Assembly (NCBI GenBank): GCA_027605045.1
Contig: JAQFWX010000001.1
Span: forward strand, 2,480,001-2,544,000
Origin: Phallus indusiatus
Lineage: Eukaryota > Basidiomycota > Agaricomycetes > Phallales > Phallaceae
Length of the DNA stretch: 64,000 nucleotides
Reading direction: 5' to 3'
Part shown: positions 25,321 to 35,107 of the stretch, in pieces
Layout of the letters: each line of letters begins with the position of its first letter
How positions within the stretch are numbered: the first letter of the stretch is position 1
The notes under the pieces: model-generated
Database searches by the model: none
Told to the model about the DNA's origin: nothing
Seen by the model: only the letters and a program-made list of their open reading frames with translations
Position numbers and translations under genes: made by a program

Positions 25321-25596
25321 CGAGCCCCCGAGTCCATTACGTATATCCGAGTTAAATGAGTGATCACGTGAGTTTGAACACGTGACGGATAAAAATATTA
25401 TGATCACGTGTGTTGACGCGTGATAAATTTAGATAAGTGACGCGTTACGCGAGACGCGAGTTACCGGTCACGGGTGACTGTGACAATAAGTGACAATCTG
25501 AAACGCACTTGGTGAAAAAAGTGCGGTCTTCTTTCCTTTTGACCACAACCCAGTCCTATCCTCTTATCTGTAACGGCTTTTGTCTTATATCCTTTA

Positions 25597-27009
25597 ATGT
25601 CGACCTCCCGCTTCTCCATCACCGACCCCAATATCCTCAAGGACGTTTCGTTATCGTTCAGCCAACGAGTCGACTGGGCCCTTGCAAATGGGCGTCTTTT
25701 CCTTATGCCTGATCAGGACGAAGTACAGGCAAGCTTTCGACCAGTCCACGCAGACGACGACCGCGATTTCATCGAGCTATACCAATCAAAGTACGAGAAA
25801 GAGTACGAGGCAAAATATCTTGCGTTGGCGGCCGAGAAATTGCGAAAGCAGAAGGAGGAAGAGGAGCGTCGGGCACGGGAAGAAGAGGAGAGGCGGCAGA
25901 AAGAGAAGGAAGAGGAAAGGAAAAGGAGAGAGGAGGAAAAACAACGAGAAATCGAACGGGCTCGTGCTGCGTTGATGAAGAAATATCGGGAAGAACATCC
26001 TGATAAAGCAAAGGTGCGTTTTCCTTAAGTTTTTTGATTTCTCGTGATCTCATTCCGTTATTAGTCTGTTTCTTCTGTAGGAAAATCGGCGTTGGAGTCC
26101 TCCAAACGTCGACGAGATACTTCAGAAGACGCGAACGGCGACGATACCGACGACGATGACATACAGGAGCTCCCGCCTCCTTCGAAGAAAACCAAAACGT
26201 CGGCCCTCCCTTCGACTTCCAAAGACGGCGCGGCCGCCGTTTTAGCAAAAAGGGGCCCCGAAAGACACCCTCCGTGCGACTCATGTCTGCGGAAGGAAAA
26301 GACCTGCCACGACCAGGTTGGAATCGCACTCGAGGACCCCGTCTGCTACGAGTGCAAGAAGGGCAAGACTGCTTGTCCCGCCAACGTCATCCGTAAGGCG
26401 GAAAAGGCGCAGCAACAAAAAGCAGAACAGGCCTCCAAACCCAAGCCCAAACGGGCGTACAAATCCAAGGCGCGGAAGGCGTCATCTCAACCAACGGTGG
26501 TCGATTCCGGGGACGAAAACGAGGGTCCGATTGCCCAAGCCATCCTGGCGGGCTTTACTCTGGTAGCTAACGCGATCGAACGGGCGGGGCGCGACCAACG
26601 TGAGGGTTTGGCGTCGTTGGCGTTTGAAGTCGCGACTATTGCGCGAAATATGCCTTCGCCAAAGGCGACTCCACAACCTCGATACACGTCGCCCACCGTT
26701 TATAGAGGGTCGTCATTGGTAGAGAGGACTCCGGGGCCATCAACCATACAAGCCCAGCCCGAGGAAAATGACAGGAACGCCGCTTATTACCGGGAGAAGG
26801 AACGGTTAAGGGAGGAGAAAATTAGAGCAGCGCAACGCGTCTTTGAGGCCGCGGAAAAGCAGGACGAGGCGCGTACGGAAGAGGTCAACACCGGTGCGTC
26901 CAATGTTGACAAGGGCAAGGGTAAGGCAAGGGAAGAGGGCGATGAAGATGAGGAAGAAAGGTCCGGAGAAGATGAAGGAGAGGTAGAAGATGAAGGTCCG
27001 CAAGTTTAA
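25597..27009 (+). CDS. Antisense accessory gene with Zn2Cys6-like cluster inside the chromovirus
   Basis: Lies between pol and the 3' LTR but on the opposite strand to gag-pol. Exon 1 (from the ATG at 25597) encodes a short N-terminal part (FSITDPNILKDVSLSFSQRV) and then a long Lys/Arg/Glu helix typical of a coiled coil (residues about 60-135). A short intron (about 26013-26097) restores the frame into exon 2. Two splice options fit: acceptor after gttggag in phase 0, or a weaker donor gttttc with acceptor tgtag. Exon 2 starts acidic with basic clusters (SSKRRRD; PSKKTKT). At 26275-26376 it has cysteines spaced C-x2-C-x6-C-x12-C-x2-C-x6-C, which fits the Zn2Cys6 consensus of fungal transcription factors. 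A basic stretch and an acidic end follow, with the stop at 27007-27009. Total length is about 440 residues. Function unknown; nuclear DNA binding is an inference. Confidence 0.65.
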
Positions 27010-27287
27010 CGGACTAAACGTAGTGTAGAAAATGGGCAAATTTAGTTAGTAGTTTTATGTAGAATGACCGTTGTAGAACTTAGCCAAAATTGGCTGTAAC
27101 AATATAATGTAATTTTGTTTTCTTTTTAATTTTAACGCGAAGTAACGGAAAATGCAAAGCATAATGAAAGAAAGATATTCCGTGAGAGAAAGAGGGAGAA
27201 AGAAAAGAAACGAAGTTAAAATTGTGAAAAGGGTGAAAGAACGAGCGTTGGAGAGCAAACAATCAATACCATAACGTATCATACCAA
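27010..27287. other. Short convergent spacer between antisense gene and pol
   Basis: AT-rich, purine-biased bases between the stop of the antisense gene (27009) and the pol stop (27288). The two genes converge here, so this should hold both 3' ends. Confidence 0.5.
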
Positions 27288-30200
27288 TTATGTACGGCTT
27301 ATGACATTCCAATTAGGACCTGGTTTATCCGGATATTTTCTGTGAAAGTCTTCGACTAGTTCGCTAGCATTTTCGAGTTCTGTAGCGATGAGCCAAGAAG
27401 ACTCTTCATCAGTTCCGTCATAACCTAGCCATTTTACTAAGTACAGTAACGGTACTGCACGGCGTCGATCGATTTTAGAATCAAGTATCGACTCTATTTC
27501 ATATTCGAGGTCGCCTTCAATCTCGACAGGAGCTGGAGGGTCTTGAACACGTCCAGGGATGGTATTCTCTGTATGCGGCTCGAGCATCGACAAATGAAAC
27601 ACTGGATGAACTGAACGGTAGTCGTTAGGCAATCTAAGTGTTCTAGTAACGTCATTAGGCTTAGCGATGATTTCGAATGGGCCTAAGTATTTTGCTGCGA
27701 GCTTTTTAGAGGGTCTTGTTGTCGAGAAGAATTCGGCTTTGACGTAGGCTTTGGTCCCTATATTGAAAAGAGGTGGTTTAGAACGACGTTCGTCTGCTGG
27801 TCCTTGATAGCGTTTTTGAGCTAGTTTGATTTGTTCCTTAAGTTCTTCGTGAATTTCTTCGAGCTTGTTGACAAACGACTCTGCTCGAGAAGATGTTAGT
27901 TCAACGTTGTCGCGTATTGTGAGACTAGGGTGATATCCTTTGTTAGCGAAGAATGGAGATATACCCGTAGTAGCACTAGCTGCGTTGTTGAATGCAAATT
28001 CTGCAAGAGGAAGCAAATCGGACCAATCGTCTTGCTGGTAGTTGCAATATATGCGGATGTATTGCTCCAATGTCTGATTAGTTCTTTCCGTTTGTCCATC
28101 ACCTTCGGGGTGATATCCAGAAGTGAAATGAAGGTTCATATTAAGGGCTTTACCCAAGGAGCGAAAGAAATGAGAGACAAACTCTGAACCTCTGTCTGAC
28201 GTTACATGGGATGGGACACCATGCTTCGAAAAGACATGTAAAACAAAGAGGCTGGCGAGTTGTTGCGAGGAAATGGTATCGTGAGTGGGAATGAAAATAG
28301 CGTATTTCGTTAGCCGGTCAACAACGACAAGAATTGAAGTATAACCACTGGAAGCAGGTAAATGCTCGATAAAGTCCATAGAGATCGAATCCCAAGGACG
28401 TATAGGAACGGGAAGTTGTTTAAGAAATCCGTATGGTTTATGCCGTTGTGATTTACCACGAGGACAGTCGATACAAGAGCTACAAAACTCTTTAACCATA
28501 TCACGAAGGTTTGGCCAGACGTATTCGCGACGTATAAGTTCAAGGGTCTTGGTCTGTCCGAAATGTCCAGATACGGGATGATCATGTTTATACTGAAGGA
28601 CACGAAGTCTGAGGTCTTCAGCTGCCGGAACGAAGATACGACCATCACATCTAAGGAATCCGCGATCATCCACAGTCCAACGAGGATTGGAACGATCGTG
28701 TAAATGAAGTTGCGCGACTGGATCATGAGGAAGCGCAGTGAGAATGTCGTCATGAAGCTTGTTAATGTCCATGATAATAGCGCTACGGAGAATAGGAGCG
28801 TGAAGAATGGTAGCATTTAACGACACCTTTAATTGTTCTGAAGTGAAAATCGGCTTCAAATTTTGCGGGTTAACGTCGGCGTAGTCGCTTATCCCCTCTT
28901 TAAGGTAGACGTCCCATCGTCTAGTGAGAGAATCAGGTTTAGTACCCAAGCGACCAGGACGGAAATTAATATTAAGGTTAAATTGAGATAAAAATTCGGA
29001 CCATCTCGCTTGACGGCGAGTAAGTGTTTTTGTTGTGGAGAAATAAGTAAGATTTTTGTGATCCGTGAAGACGTCAACAGGAAAAGTAGATCCTTCAAGG
29101 TAATGACGCCATTTTTGAAAAGCTTCAAATATCGCAAGTAATTCTTTGTCGTGAACATCATAATTGAGTTCTGGAGGTGTGAAAGTACGGGAATGAAAAG
29201 CGATTGGGTGTAATTCGTTTGTCGCATCGTATTGAGATAATATAGCTGCGAGAGCATAGTCAGACGCGTCCGTCTCGACTATAATAGGCCGGTCTGGTAC
29301 CCAGTGAGCTAACACTGGTGCAGTTGTAAAAGACTTTTTCAAAGTGTCGAATGCGCGTTGGCAATCGTCGGTCCAGTTCCAAGGTGCACCTTTACGCGTA
29401 AGTCGAGTGAGAGGTATTGTTATATGCGAGTATTGGTCAATAAAACGACGATAGAAGTTTGCAAATCCAAGAAATGATTGAATATCCTTAACTTTGCGCG
29501 GAATAGGCCATTCAATAATTTGTTTAACTTTGCCGGTATCCATCGCAAGTCCAGATGAATCCAAAACATATCCAAGAAACTCTACACGGTCCTTATGAAA
29601 TTCACATTTCTTCGGCGACGCATACAGGTTGTGTTGCCGGAGACGTTTGAGAACTTCTTTGACGTGTTGTTTATGCGAGGAAATGTCGTCTGAATAAATG
29701 AGGATATCATCGAGATAAACGACGACACAATGATCGAGTAGGTCGCCTAAAATATCGTTCATGAAGCGTTGGAAAGCAGCGGGAGCGTTGGATAATCCAA
29801 ACGGCATGACAAGCCATTCAAAAGATCCATAACGGGTTCTGAACGCTGTCTTCCATTCATCACCTTCCGCGATACGCACAAGGTGATATGCGTGCTTCAA
29901 ATCGATCTTGGTATATATGCGGGCTTTTCGAGGAGCGTCTAGTAAATCCGAGATAAGTGGTAACGGATACTTATCCTTTTTACTAATTTTGTTGAGTCCG
30001 CGAAAATCCACACAAAGACGTAAGGAACCGTCTTTCTTTTTGACGAATAAGACTGGGGCGCCATGAGGAGAATTGGAATGGCGAATAAAACCAGTCTTCA
30101 AATTATCATCGATAAATTCTCGGAGAGATTCTAATTCAAGGGGAGAAAGAGAATAGATGGGTCCTAGAGGAGGAGTTTTGCCATCTTCGAGTTCAATCTT

Positions 30201-30974
30201 CAAGTCGTATGATCGATGTGGCGCCAGAGTGTCGGCTTTGACACCACTAAATACGTCTGCAAATTCTCGGTAGTCTTCAGGTATTGACATCTCGTTAAAG
30301 TCGGGATCCACAGCTGCGGAATAAGACTTGACTTTTGGATCGGTGACTGCTAACCGAAAAACAACAGAGCCAGAAGCATTGGCTGCATGGAGAAAAGCTG
30401 CGGCGTTAACAAGAGATACTGAAGGACGAGAAGTGGCGGTTGGAATAGCTGAGGCATTTCGCGTGTTTGATTGAGTAGCGGAAAAGGACGATTCGGCCTT
30501 GTCAGAAGATAATCGTATGTTGTCTGGGAATTTGATACTGCCCAATACCCAGTTAATCGACGGATTATAGCGGGTGAGCCAGTCGTATCCTAAGACGAAA
30601 TCACAATTAGCTTCCAACTTCGTAACGAGAAAAGAAATTGATAAAGTGTCACTACTAGGAAAAGTTACATTTAAAACTATCTTCCGAGTGATAAAAGAGT
30701 TTGTAGTCCCATCAATAAGAAATAAAGGAATAGGATCGATGGTCTGAAATGGAAGGGCATATTTATCTACTATTTTTTCGTTTATAAAACAGTGCGTCGA
30801 TCCCGAGTCGACCATGCACTTGAAAGGAGAAGGAGAAAAAGGAACAGAAAGGGAAATCATAAAAGAATCAGAGAAAACAGGCATAGACCGTAAAACTACT
30901 TTACTAGTACCACCGACTACGGCTACGTTGGCGCGTACTGAACCTTCCCGACTAACATCTAGTTCTTGGATGCA
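27288..30974 (-). CDS. pol: Pol polyprotein of the chromovirus
   Basis: The first ATG is at 30884 (1198 codons), and the frame is open upstream to 30974, just overlapping the gag end. Domains from that ATG: retroviral-type aspartic protease with active-site DSG near residue 27; reverse transcriptase (CVDFRGLNKISKKDKYPLP, then YLDD near 390); RNase H (ETDASDYA near 540); integrase with HHCC zinc finger (HDHPVSGHFG.. CSSCIDCP) and the DDE core (SMDFIEHL, SDRGSEF, then the Glu in QTERTNQTLEQY); GPY/F-like module (KYLGPFEI, HPVFHLSML); and a C-terminal chromodomain (EYEIESILDSK.. YLVKWLGY..ESSW), which in related elements steers integration to modified histones. No stop or frameshift is seen. Confidence 0.95.
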   Translation of the reverse strand, partial: CIQELDVSREGSVRANVAVVGGTSKVVLRSMPVFSDSFMISLSVPFSPSPFKCMVDSGSTHCFINEKIVDKYALPFQTIDPIPLFLIDGTTNSFITRKIVLNVTFPSSDTLSISFLVTKLEANCDFVLGYDWLTRYNPSINWVLGSIKFPDNIRLSSDKAESSFSATQSNTRNASAIPTATSRPSVSLVNAAAFLHAANASGSVVFRLAVTDPKVKSYSAAVDPDFNEMSIPEDYREFADVFSGVKADTLAPHRSYDLKIELEDGKTPPLGPIYSLSPLELESLREFIDDNLKTGFIRHSNSPHGAPVLFVKKKDGSLRLCVDFRGLNKISKKDKYPLPLISDLLDAPRKARIYTKIDLKHAYHLVRIAEGDEWKTAFRTRYGSFEWLVMPFGLSNAPAAFQRFMNDILGDLLDHCVVVYLDDILIYSDDISSHKQHVKEVLKRLRQHNLYASPKKCEFHKDRVEFLGYVLDSSGLAMDTGKVKQIIEWPIPRKVKDIQSFLGFANFYRRFIDQYSHITIPLTRLTRKGAPWNWTDDCQRAFDTLKKSFTTAPVLAHWVPDRPIIVETDASDYALAAILSQYDATNELHPIAFHSRTFTPPELNYDVHDKELLAIFEAFQKWRHYLEGSTFPVDVFTDHKNLTYFSTTKTLTRRQARWSEFLSQFNLNINFRPGRLGTKPDSLTRRWDVYLKEGISDYADVNPQNLKPIFTSEQLKVSLNATILHAPILRSAIIMDINKLHDDILTALPHDPVAQLHLHDRSNPRWTVDDRGFLRCDGRIFVPAAEDLRLRVLQYKHDHPVSGHFGQTKTLELIRREYVWPNLRDMVKEFCSSCIDCPRGKSQRHKPYGFLKQLPVPIRPWDSISMDFIEHLPASSGYTSILVVVDRLTKYAIFIPTHDTISSQQLASLFVLHVFSKHGVPSHVTSDRGSEFVSHFFRSLGKALNMNLHFTSGYHPEGDGQTERTNQTLEQYIRIYCNYQQDDWSDLLPLAEFAFNNAASATTGISPFFANKGYHPSLTIRDNVELTSSRAESFVNKLEEIHEELKEQIKLAQKRYQGPADERRSKPPLFNIGTKAYVKAEFFSTTRPSKKLAAKYLGPFEIIAKPNDVTRTLRLPNDYRSVHPVFHLSMLEPHTENTIPGRVQDPPAPVEIEGDLEYEIESILDSKIDRRRAVPLLYLVKWLGYDGTDEESSWLIATELENASELVEDFHRKYPDKPGPNWNVISRT

Positions 30975-32923
30975 CTAGACCCAGGTTGAGCTGAGTCAGT
31001 GACTGTAGGTTGGGACTTAGAGTCCACAGGGGTACGTACGACGGGAGGTGCACTTCGAGAGGTGTTGTTACTGTTCCGACCTCCGCCGTTGTTGAAGGTT
31101 CGACGACCACGAGGTTGGTTGGCAGCAGTCGTAGCTGGAGGGTTAGTTCGACGGTTTCTAGGACATTCGCGAGACATATGGCCACGTTGACCACAGATAA
31201 AGCATAGTTGTTGATCAAGACGACGTTGTCGTTCGGCAGCAGACAAGGGAGTCGAACCAGAGTTCCTATTGTTGTTGTTATTGTTGTTAGACGTACGACT
31301 ATTGTTACCGAAGCGACTAGGAATGGGAGCCCGATCAGGCCTATAATTTCTAAAGTTCGTGCCACGCCAAATGTTTCCACGTATCGGACGATTGTTTTGT
31401 GAGTTCCGATGGTTGTTGTTTGAATTGGAGCTCGACGACGAATTGTTATTTCGGGAACGATTGTCGGAAGAGGACGATGACGACTGTTGGGTCTTTTTCC
31501 GACCTTCATATTCCCAATAATGTGCGTCAAACTCTTGAACGGCTATCCTCAACGCTGCATAAGTAGACGTGTCGCGATCCGAGTTATATATGCGGTCGAC
31601 AAGACGTCTAGGCAGTTTCTCCCATAAAATCCGACGGAGAGAACTGGCGTTGAAGTTAGTGCGCGTAGCATACTTAGTGAACTGAACAAAGAAATTGGAC
31701 GCTTTCATGCTGTCGGAAAACGTCAGGCGCATTAACGCCTTTTCAGCATCATCCTCAGGAGAGAACGAGCCGAAGGCCTGAGTGAGGGTTTCGATGAAAG
31801 ATTCCCAATTGGTAAAGAACGGGTAGTCTTGAAGATCTTCATCACCAGACTCGAGGAATGGTTGAAAGAAGCTTAGAGCAGTGCCGCGAAGAAAAGAAAG
31901 AGCATAGAAGATACGTTGCCAGTCCAAACTAAAGTCAGCTGGACGAGCACGAAAGACGAGATGACATTGAGTGAAAAAATTAGCAATTTTGTCCGGGTCC
32001 GTTCCGTCAAACGTTTCTGGTTCCTTGACGGTAGCACGGGAATGAGAGACGTTGAGTTGAGCAGTCTGAATCGACTGTTGACTGGAGAGGAGGGCGGCGA
32101 TGTTACGAAAGACTTCACGAATTTCGTCCATGGAGATGGTGTTGCGACGACGCGGATCAGGAATGAAATCACCTTCGTCGTCGTTGTCGTCTCCAAAGTC
32201 GTCAGGAGGACCACCACCAGGGGGTCCACCATCACCACCACCACCAATACCACCACCACCGGGACCTGCAGAGGGAATGCCAGGGACAGAGGCATCATGC
32301 GGACCATCAGAGTCGTGATTGTCCGGATCTCCATCGCCTGGAGGGTCTCCACCGTTTCCGCCAGAACCAGATGCTTGCGGCAAAGGAGTACGAGGAGGTT
32401 CTTCGTCTTTAACTTCTTCAATCTTGGGCATCTGAGAAGTTTGACGACGAACAGGAGGAGGAGGGTTCTGGACAGGGTTGGCACTAGGAGGAGGTGTAGC
32501 CAACACCGTAGGAGTAGGAGACGCTGAGATGCGAGGTCGAATAGGAGGGGGAGGTAAGGAAGAAGAGCGAGCCGGACCATAGTACGTAGGAATATTGAGA
32601 TCAGTAGCAAACGTTTCGATAGGATAAGGCAAGTTAATTATACCGGGAACGTGTGCGCCAGACCTTGCGCCCATTTCACGTTCGTAAGACAACGAACGTT
32701 GACGCTGAGTCGGCATCAAACTGCGCAGAGGAGAGGTTATCACAGAGGGATTGACGATTTCTGCGAGTTGGTTGAGCTGGGCAGTTCGATTAAGTTGACG
32801 ACGTTCATTCCGGGATTGCCTATCACGACGTTGATCTTCAATAACCGATTCGCGAGTAGCTGGAGACAGCGAGGTTAAGCGCTGCGCATATACTCGAGTG
32901 TGAGATTGTTGAGTAGAAGACAT
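30959..32923 (-). CDS. gag: Gag polyprotein of the chromovirus
   Basis: 654 codons. It forms the particle and binds the element RNA. The N-terminal third is Pro/Gly/Asp-rich and low complexity (near 32160-32500). The central capsid-like region includes KEPETFDGTDPDKIANFFTQC and FFVQFTKYATRTNF. A Ser/Asn/Arg-rich tract precedes a single CCHC zinc knuckle (CFICGQRGHMSREC). It ends at the TAG at 30959-30961. Pol lies in the -1 frame and overlaps only about 16 bases, so Gag-Pol needs a frameshift in that short window or re-initiation at the pol ATG 75 bases on. Confidence 0.92.
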   Translation of the reverse strand: MSSTQQSHTRVYAQRLTSLSPATRESVIEDQRRDRQSRNERRQLNRTAQLNQLAEIVNPSVITSPLRSLMPTQRQRSLSYEREMGARSGAHVPGIINLPYPIETFATDLNIPTYYGPARSSSLPPPPIRPRISASPTPTVLATPPPSANPVQNPPPPVRRQTSQMPKIEEVKDEEPPRTPLPQASGSGGNGGDPPGDGDPDNHDSDGPHDASVPGIPSAGPGGGGIGGGGDGGPPGGGPPDDFGDDNDDEGDFIPDPRRRNTISMDEIREVFRNIAALLSSQQSIQTAQLNVSHSRATVKEPETFDGTDPDKIANFFTQCHLVFRARPADFSLDWQRIFYALSFLRGTALSFFQPFLESGDEDLQDYPFFTNWESFIETLTQAFGSFSPEDDAEKALMRLTFSDSMKASNFFVQFTKYATRTNFNASSLRRILWEKLPRRLVDRIYNSDRDTSTYAALRIAVQEFDAHYWEYEGRKKTQQSSSSSSDNRSRNNNSSSSSNSNNNHRNSQNNRPIRGNIWRGTNFRNYRPDRAPIPSRFGNNSRTSNNNNNNNRNSGSTPLSAAERQRRLDQQLCFICGQRGHMSRECPRNRRTNPPATTAANQPRGRRTFNNGGGRNSNNTSRSAPPVVRTPVDSKSQPTVTDSAQPGSSASKN

Positions 32924-33001
32924 GATGAAAGAAAGAAAAGATATAACCGAGACGTAGTGTGTGCGTTGAAAAGAAGAGCTGCCGGGTTAGACTTAATATA
33001 C
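32924..33001 (-). other. 5' leader and putative primer-binding region of the chromovirus
   Basis: The element strand just after the 5' LTR reads gtatattaagtctaacccgg. It lacks the TGG that normally starts a tRNA primer site. A half-tRNA or self-primed mechanism as in Tf1-like elements is possible, but no complementary segment was verified. Confidence 0.4.
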
Positions 33002-33868
33002 TGTCAAGTACCGATATCCGGGAACGGTAATAGATACTGTAATATATTTTAGTCGATGAATATGATACCAATAACTGTCACCGTGGGTTGACGACAGTCA
33101 GGACTTGGCCTCAACCTATAAGAGGTTGTGCCACGACAGTCTTCTTCAGGATTTGTCCTGACGTTCGTCACGAGCGTCGAGTTCGTCAAGGACGTTACGG
33201 ATATGTGCGTTCCGAGCTTCGAGAGCCGCGAGCTGTATCTCGTACTGAATGATATCAAGCTCAACGATAATGAAGAAAGCTTTGAGATGTAACTCTCGGC
33301 AACGACGGATGGCTTCCGTCGCTGCAAGTCTCGAGGAACGATCTCGACGTTCAATGATGAATAGAATAGAGAAGGAGAGTTGTTTATAGAGATATCGAAC
33401 TACGTTCGATATTAAGTCTGAAGAACTATCTACGTGTATGCTAGGGTTTATATACACGTCAGATAAATAATTCTAGCTCAGTTCCAAATAGATTCCGAAC
33501 TAGAGAAATACAAACAAGTCGTGAGATTCGTAAGTAACATCAATATATGCAGGGTATGATGTCTCATGTGATGACCATGAGGCATGCAGGGATAAGTGCT
33601 GTGCATACATGGACCTACGTTCGTCATCTATGATCTCATAACCGGAACGTGTGTGGAATATTCTAGAAAGGGCTTTCCGCGGATGTTCCAGGAGTTAAGA
33701 GAGACGGGTACGTCTCTATTCGAGTTGCGAGGTTGATAGAGATGACTGAACGCGAAGGTCTTATCGTGAGTGACGTAAGCGTGATAAGATTACGGAAATA
33801 AACGGTAAATGATTGGATATGGATTACGTAACGTTACCGGAAGTGATGTCATGAATCGGATCATGACA
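33002..33868 (-). repeat. 5' LTR of the chromovirus
   Basis: 867 bases with TGTCA/TGACA ends; it should carry the element promoter. It contains the same LTR open frame at 33146-33457. TSD CTCAT follows at 33869-33873. Confidence 0.95.
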
Positions 33869-35107
33869 CTCATCCACATCACTTAATGTGGGAAGTGAAT
33901 GTGGAATGCTAATTGCAGATGATGGGACAAACACATCTGCTAAAATATTCTTCATAACCTTCGGTATACTATATACCGCTGAAGAGCGCGTCTCAGGAGT
34001 AGGCAGAGACGGAGAGGGAACCAGTGTAGTGTGTAGGAGAGAAATTGTAGAGTAGTTTTGAGAATAGAGAGAAGCTTTTTGCAAAAGAGGGCTTTAGTGA
34101 GTGTAAACAAGGGATAATGAAATGTTATTCTGCGTCCAAAACGACGTCTTTTTATATACAATTTGGGGAGAGTGTTTTACTAAGCTAAATAACTACGGAT
34201 TTCGCGGCCCAGGGTCAAAATGTCAAGGAAAACAAGGAAACGAACAAAAGGAGTTTAGAAAACTGTTAAATAAAATGTAAACTAGTCAAAAGTAGTCAAA
34301 AGCACTTCGCATAGGCATAAATTTGTAAGAAAATGAGAAAATGGAAAGACGGAATTGAATTTAAAGAGATTAGAGCATTCTTCCCTTAATAATCCCATTT
34401 AATTTGCTACTCCGTAACACGGAATCGTCTTGTAGCGAATTTCCAATGCTTCCTTCATCCGTGGCACACGCATATATCGAGATTCGAGTTTTATTGACCA
34501 CAAATTAGCTCGTTGCGCTGGGCTGTGCAGCACAGGTAAACGGCGTCTATCCTTATGTTCGCTTCGTAGGCTGTTCTCGTCCTCAACACCACCCCGTGGA
34601 TTGTCGTATTAGGCTGCACTGATATACTTTTCGTGAAAAGAAGTAAGTCAGAACGAGATGATCTATGTCTAGGGCAGGTTCTGATTAGTGCCAGTCATCG
34701 CATTGTACGAAGGGTCAAGGCTACTGTCCTGGCTTTTATTCAGCCTCCTCATTTGTGAAATAATTTCTTCATTCGTTCTTCTTTCGGTTATCACTCTTCT
34801 TCAAACATTGCCCCACGGTATGTAAATTACTACCGTGCCAATTGAATAAATTCCTTCATCCTTTTATAGCATTCAACCCGTCATCTTCTCCTGACGGACC
34901 CCCTGAACCATTGTCCATTCAACTAGTTTTTCCTGTTCTTGCTCACGAAACCTACTTTGCGTATGTAGTGCCCATATGCATATGTATATCTCCTCCATTG
35001 ATGGAAAACACTCAATAATAGCCCAAAGGCTGCCGGGTGTTATATTTCAAGCTTTCTTGGTCATTCTCATTACCAAAGCTTGTCTTTGGTTCCGTTACAA
35101 TATGTAA
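33869..35107 (+). pseudogene. DUF6533-like copy 3, 3' part, with a second insertion
   Basis: Continues the gene cut at 24435. 33869-33973 gives the end of exon 5 (NVGSECGMLIADDG.. FGILYT). An insertion of about 610 bases (33974-34583) follows, then PWIVVLGCTDILFVKRS, exon 6 (VIALYEGSRLLSWLLFSLLICEI), exon 7 and the start of exon 8 (LPGVIFQAFLVILITKACLW). Homology stops near 35107, so exons 8-11 are missing. It is dead by retrotransposon insertion, second insertion, early stop and 3' loss. Confidence 0.7.
33974..34583. mobile_element. Unclassified insertion in copy 3
   Basis: It splits a conserved motif (GILYT before, PWIVVLGCT after), so it is an insertion. Its ends are weakly inverted (left gctgaagagcgcgtctcagg; reverse complement of right end ggtgttgaggacgagaacag), and ACC may be a 3-base duplication. 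It has no coding capacity of note. A non-autonomous DNA transposon is the best guess. Confidence 0.4.

Larger units (their letters stand above)
24436..33868 (-). mobile_element. Full-length young Ty3/Gypsy chromovirus
   Basis: A 9433-base LTR retrotransposon in minus orientation. Two 867-base LTRs (24436-25302 and 33002-33868) begin TGTCA and end TGACA and differ at one base as far as read (24662 T, 33228 C). The target duplication CTCAT is perfect (24431-24435 and 33869-33873). Internal order on the element strand: gag, pol (protease, reverse transcriptase, RNase H, integrase, chromodomain), then a gene on the opposite strand, then the polypurine tract and 3' LTR. gag and pol are uninterrupted, so it may be mobile or very recently was. 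The chromodomain places it among chromoviruses. It inserted in exon 5 of copy 3. Confidence 0.95.

Noticed and set aside
25769..26329. Minus-strand open frame of 186 codons opposite the antisense gene
   Set aside because: It mirrors the Lys/Glu-rich coiled-coil repeat, and its composition follows from the other strand. The plus-strand reading has the ordered Cys cluster and a plausible intron.
31916..32527. Open frames opposite gag, including one of 203 codons on the plus strand and one of 245 codons on the minus strand in another frame
   Set aside because: Shadows of the low-complexity Pro/Gly/Asp-rich part of gag. They have repetitive composition and no independent signal.
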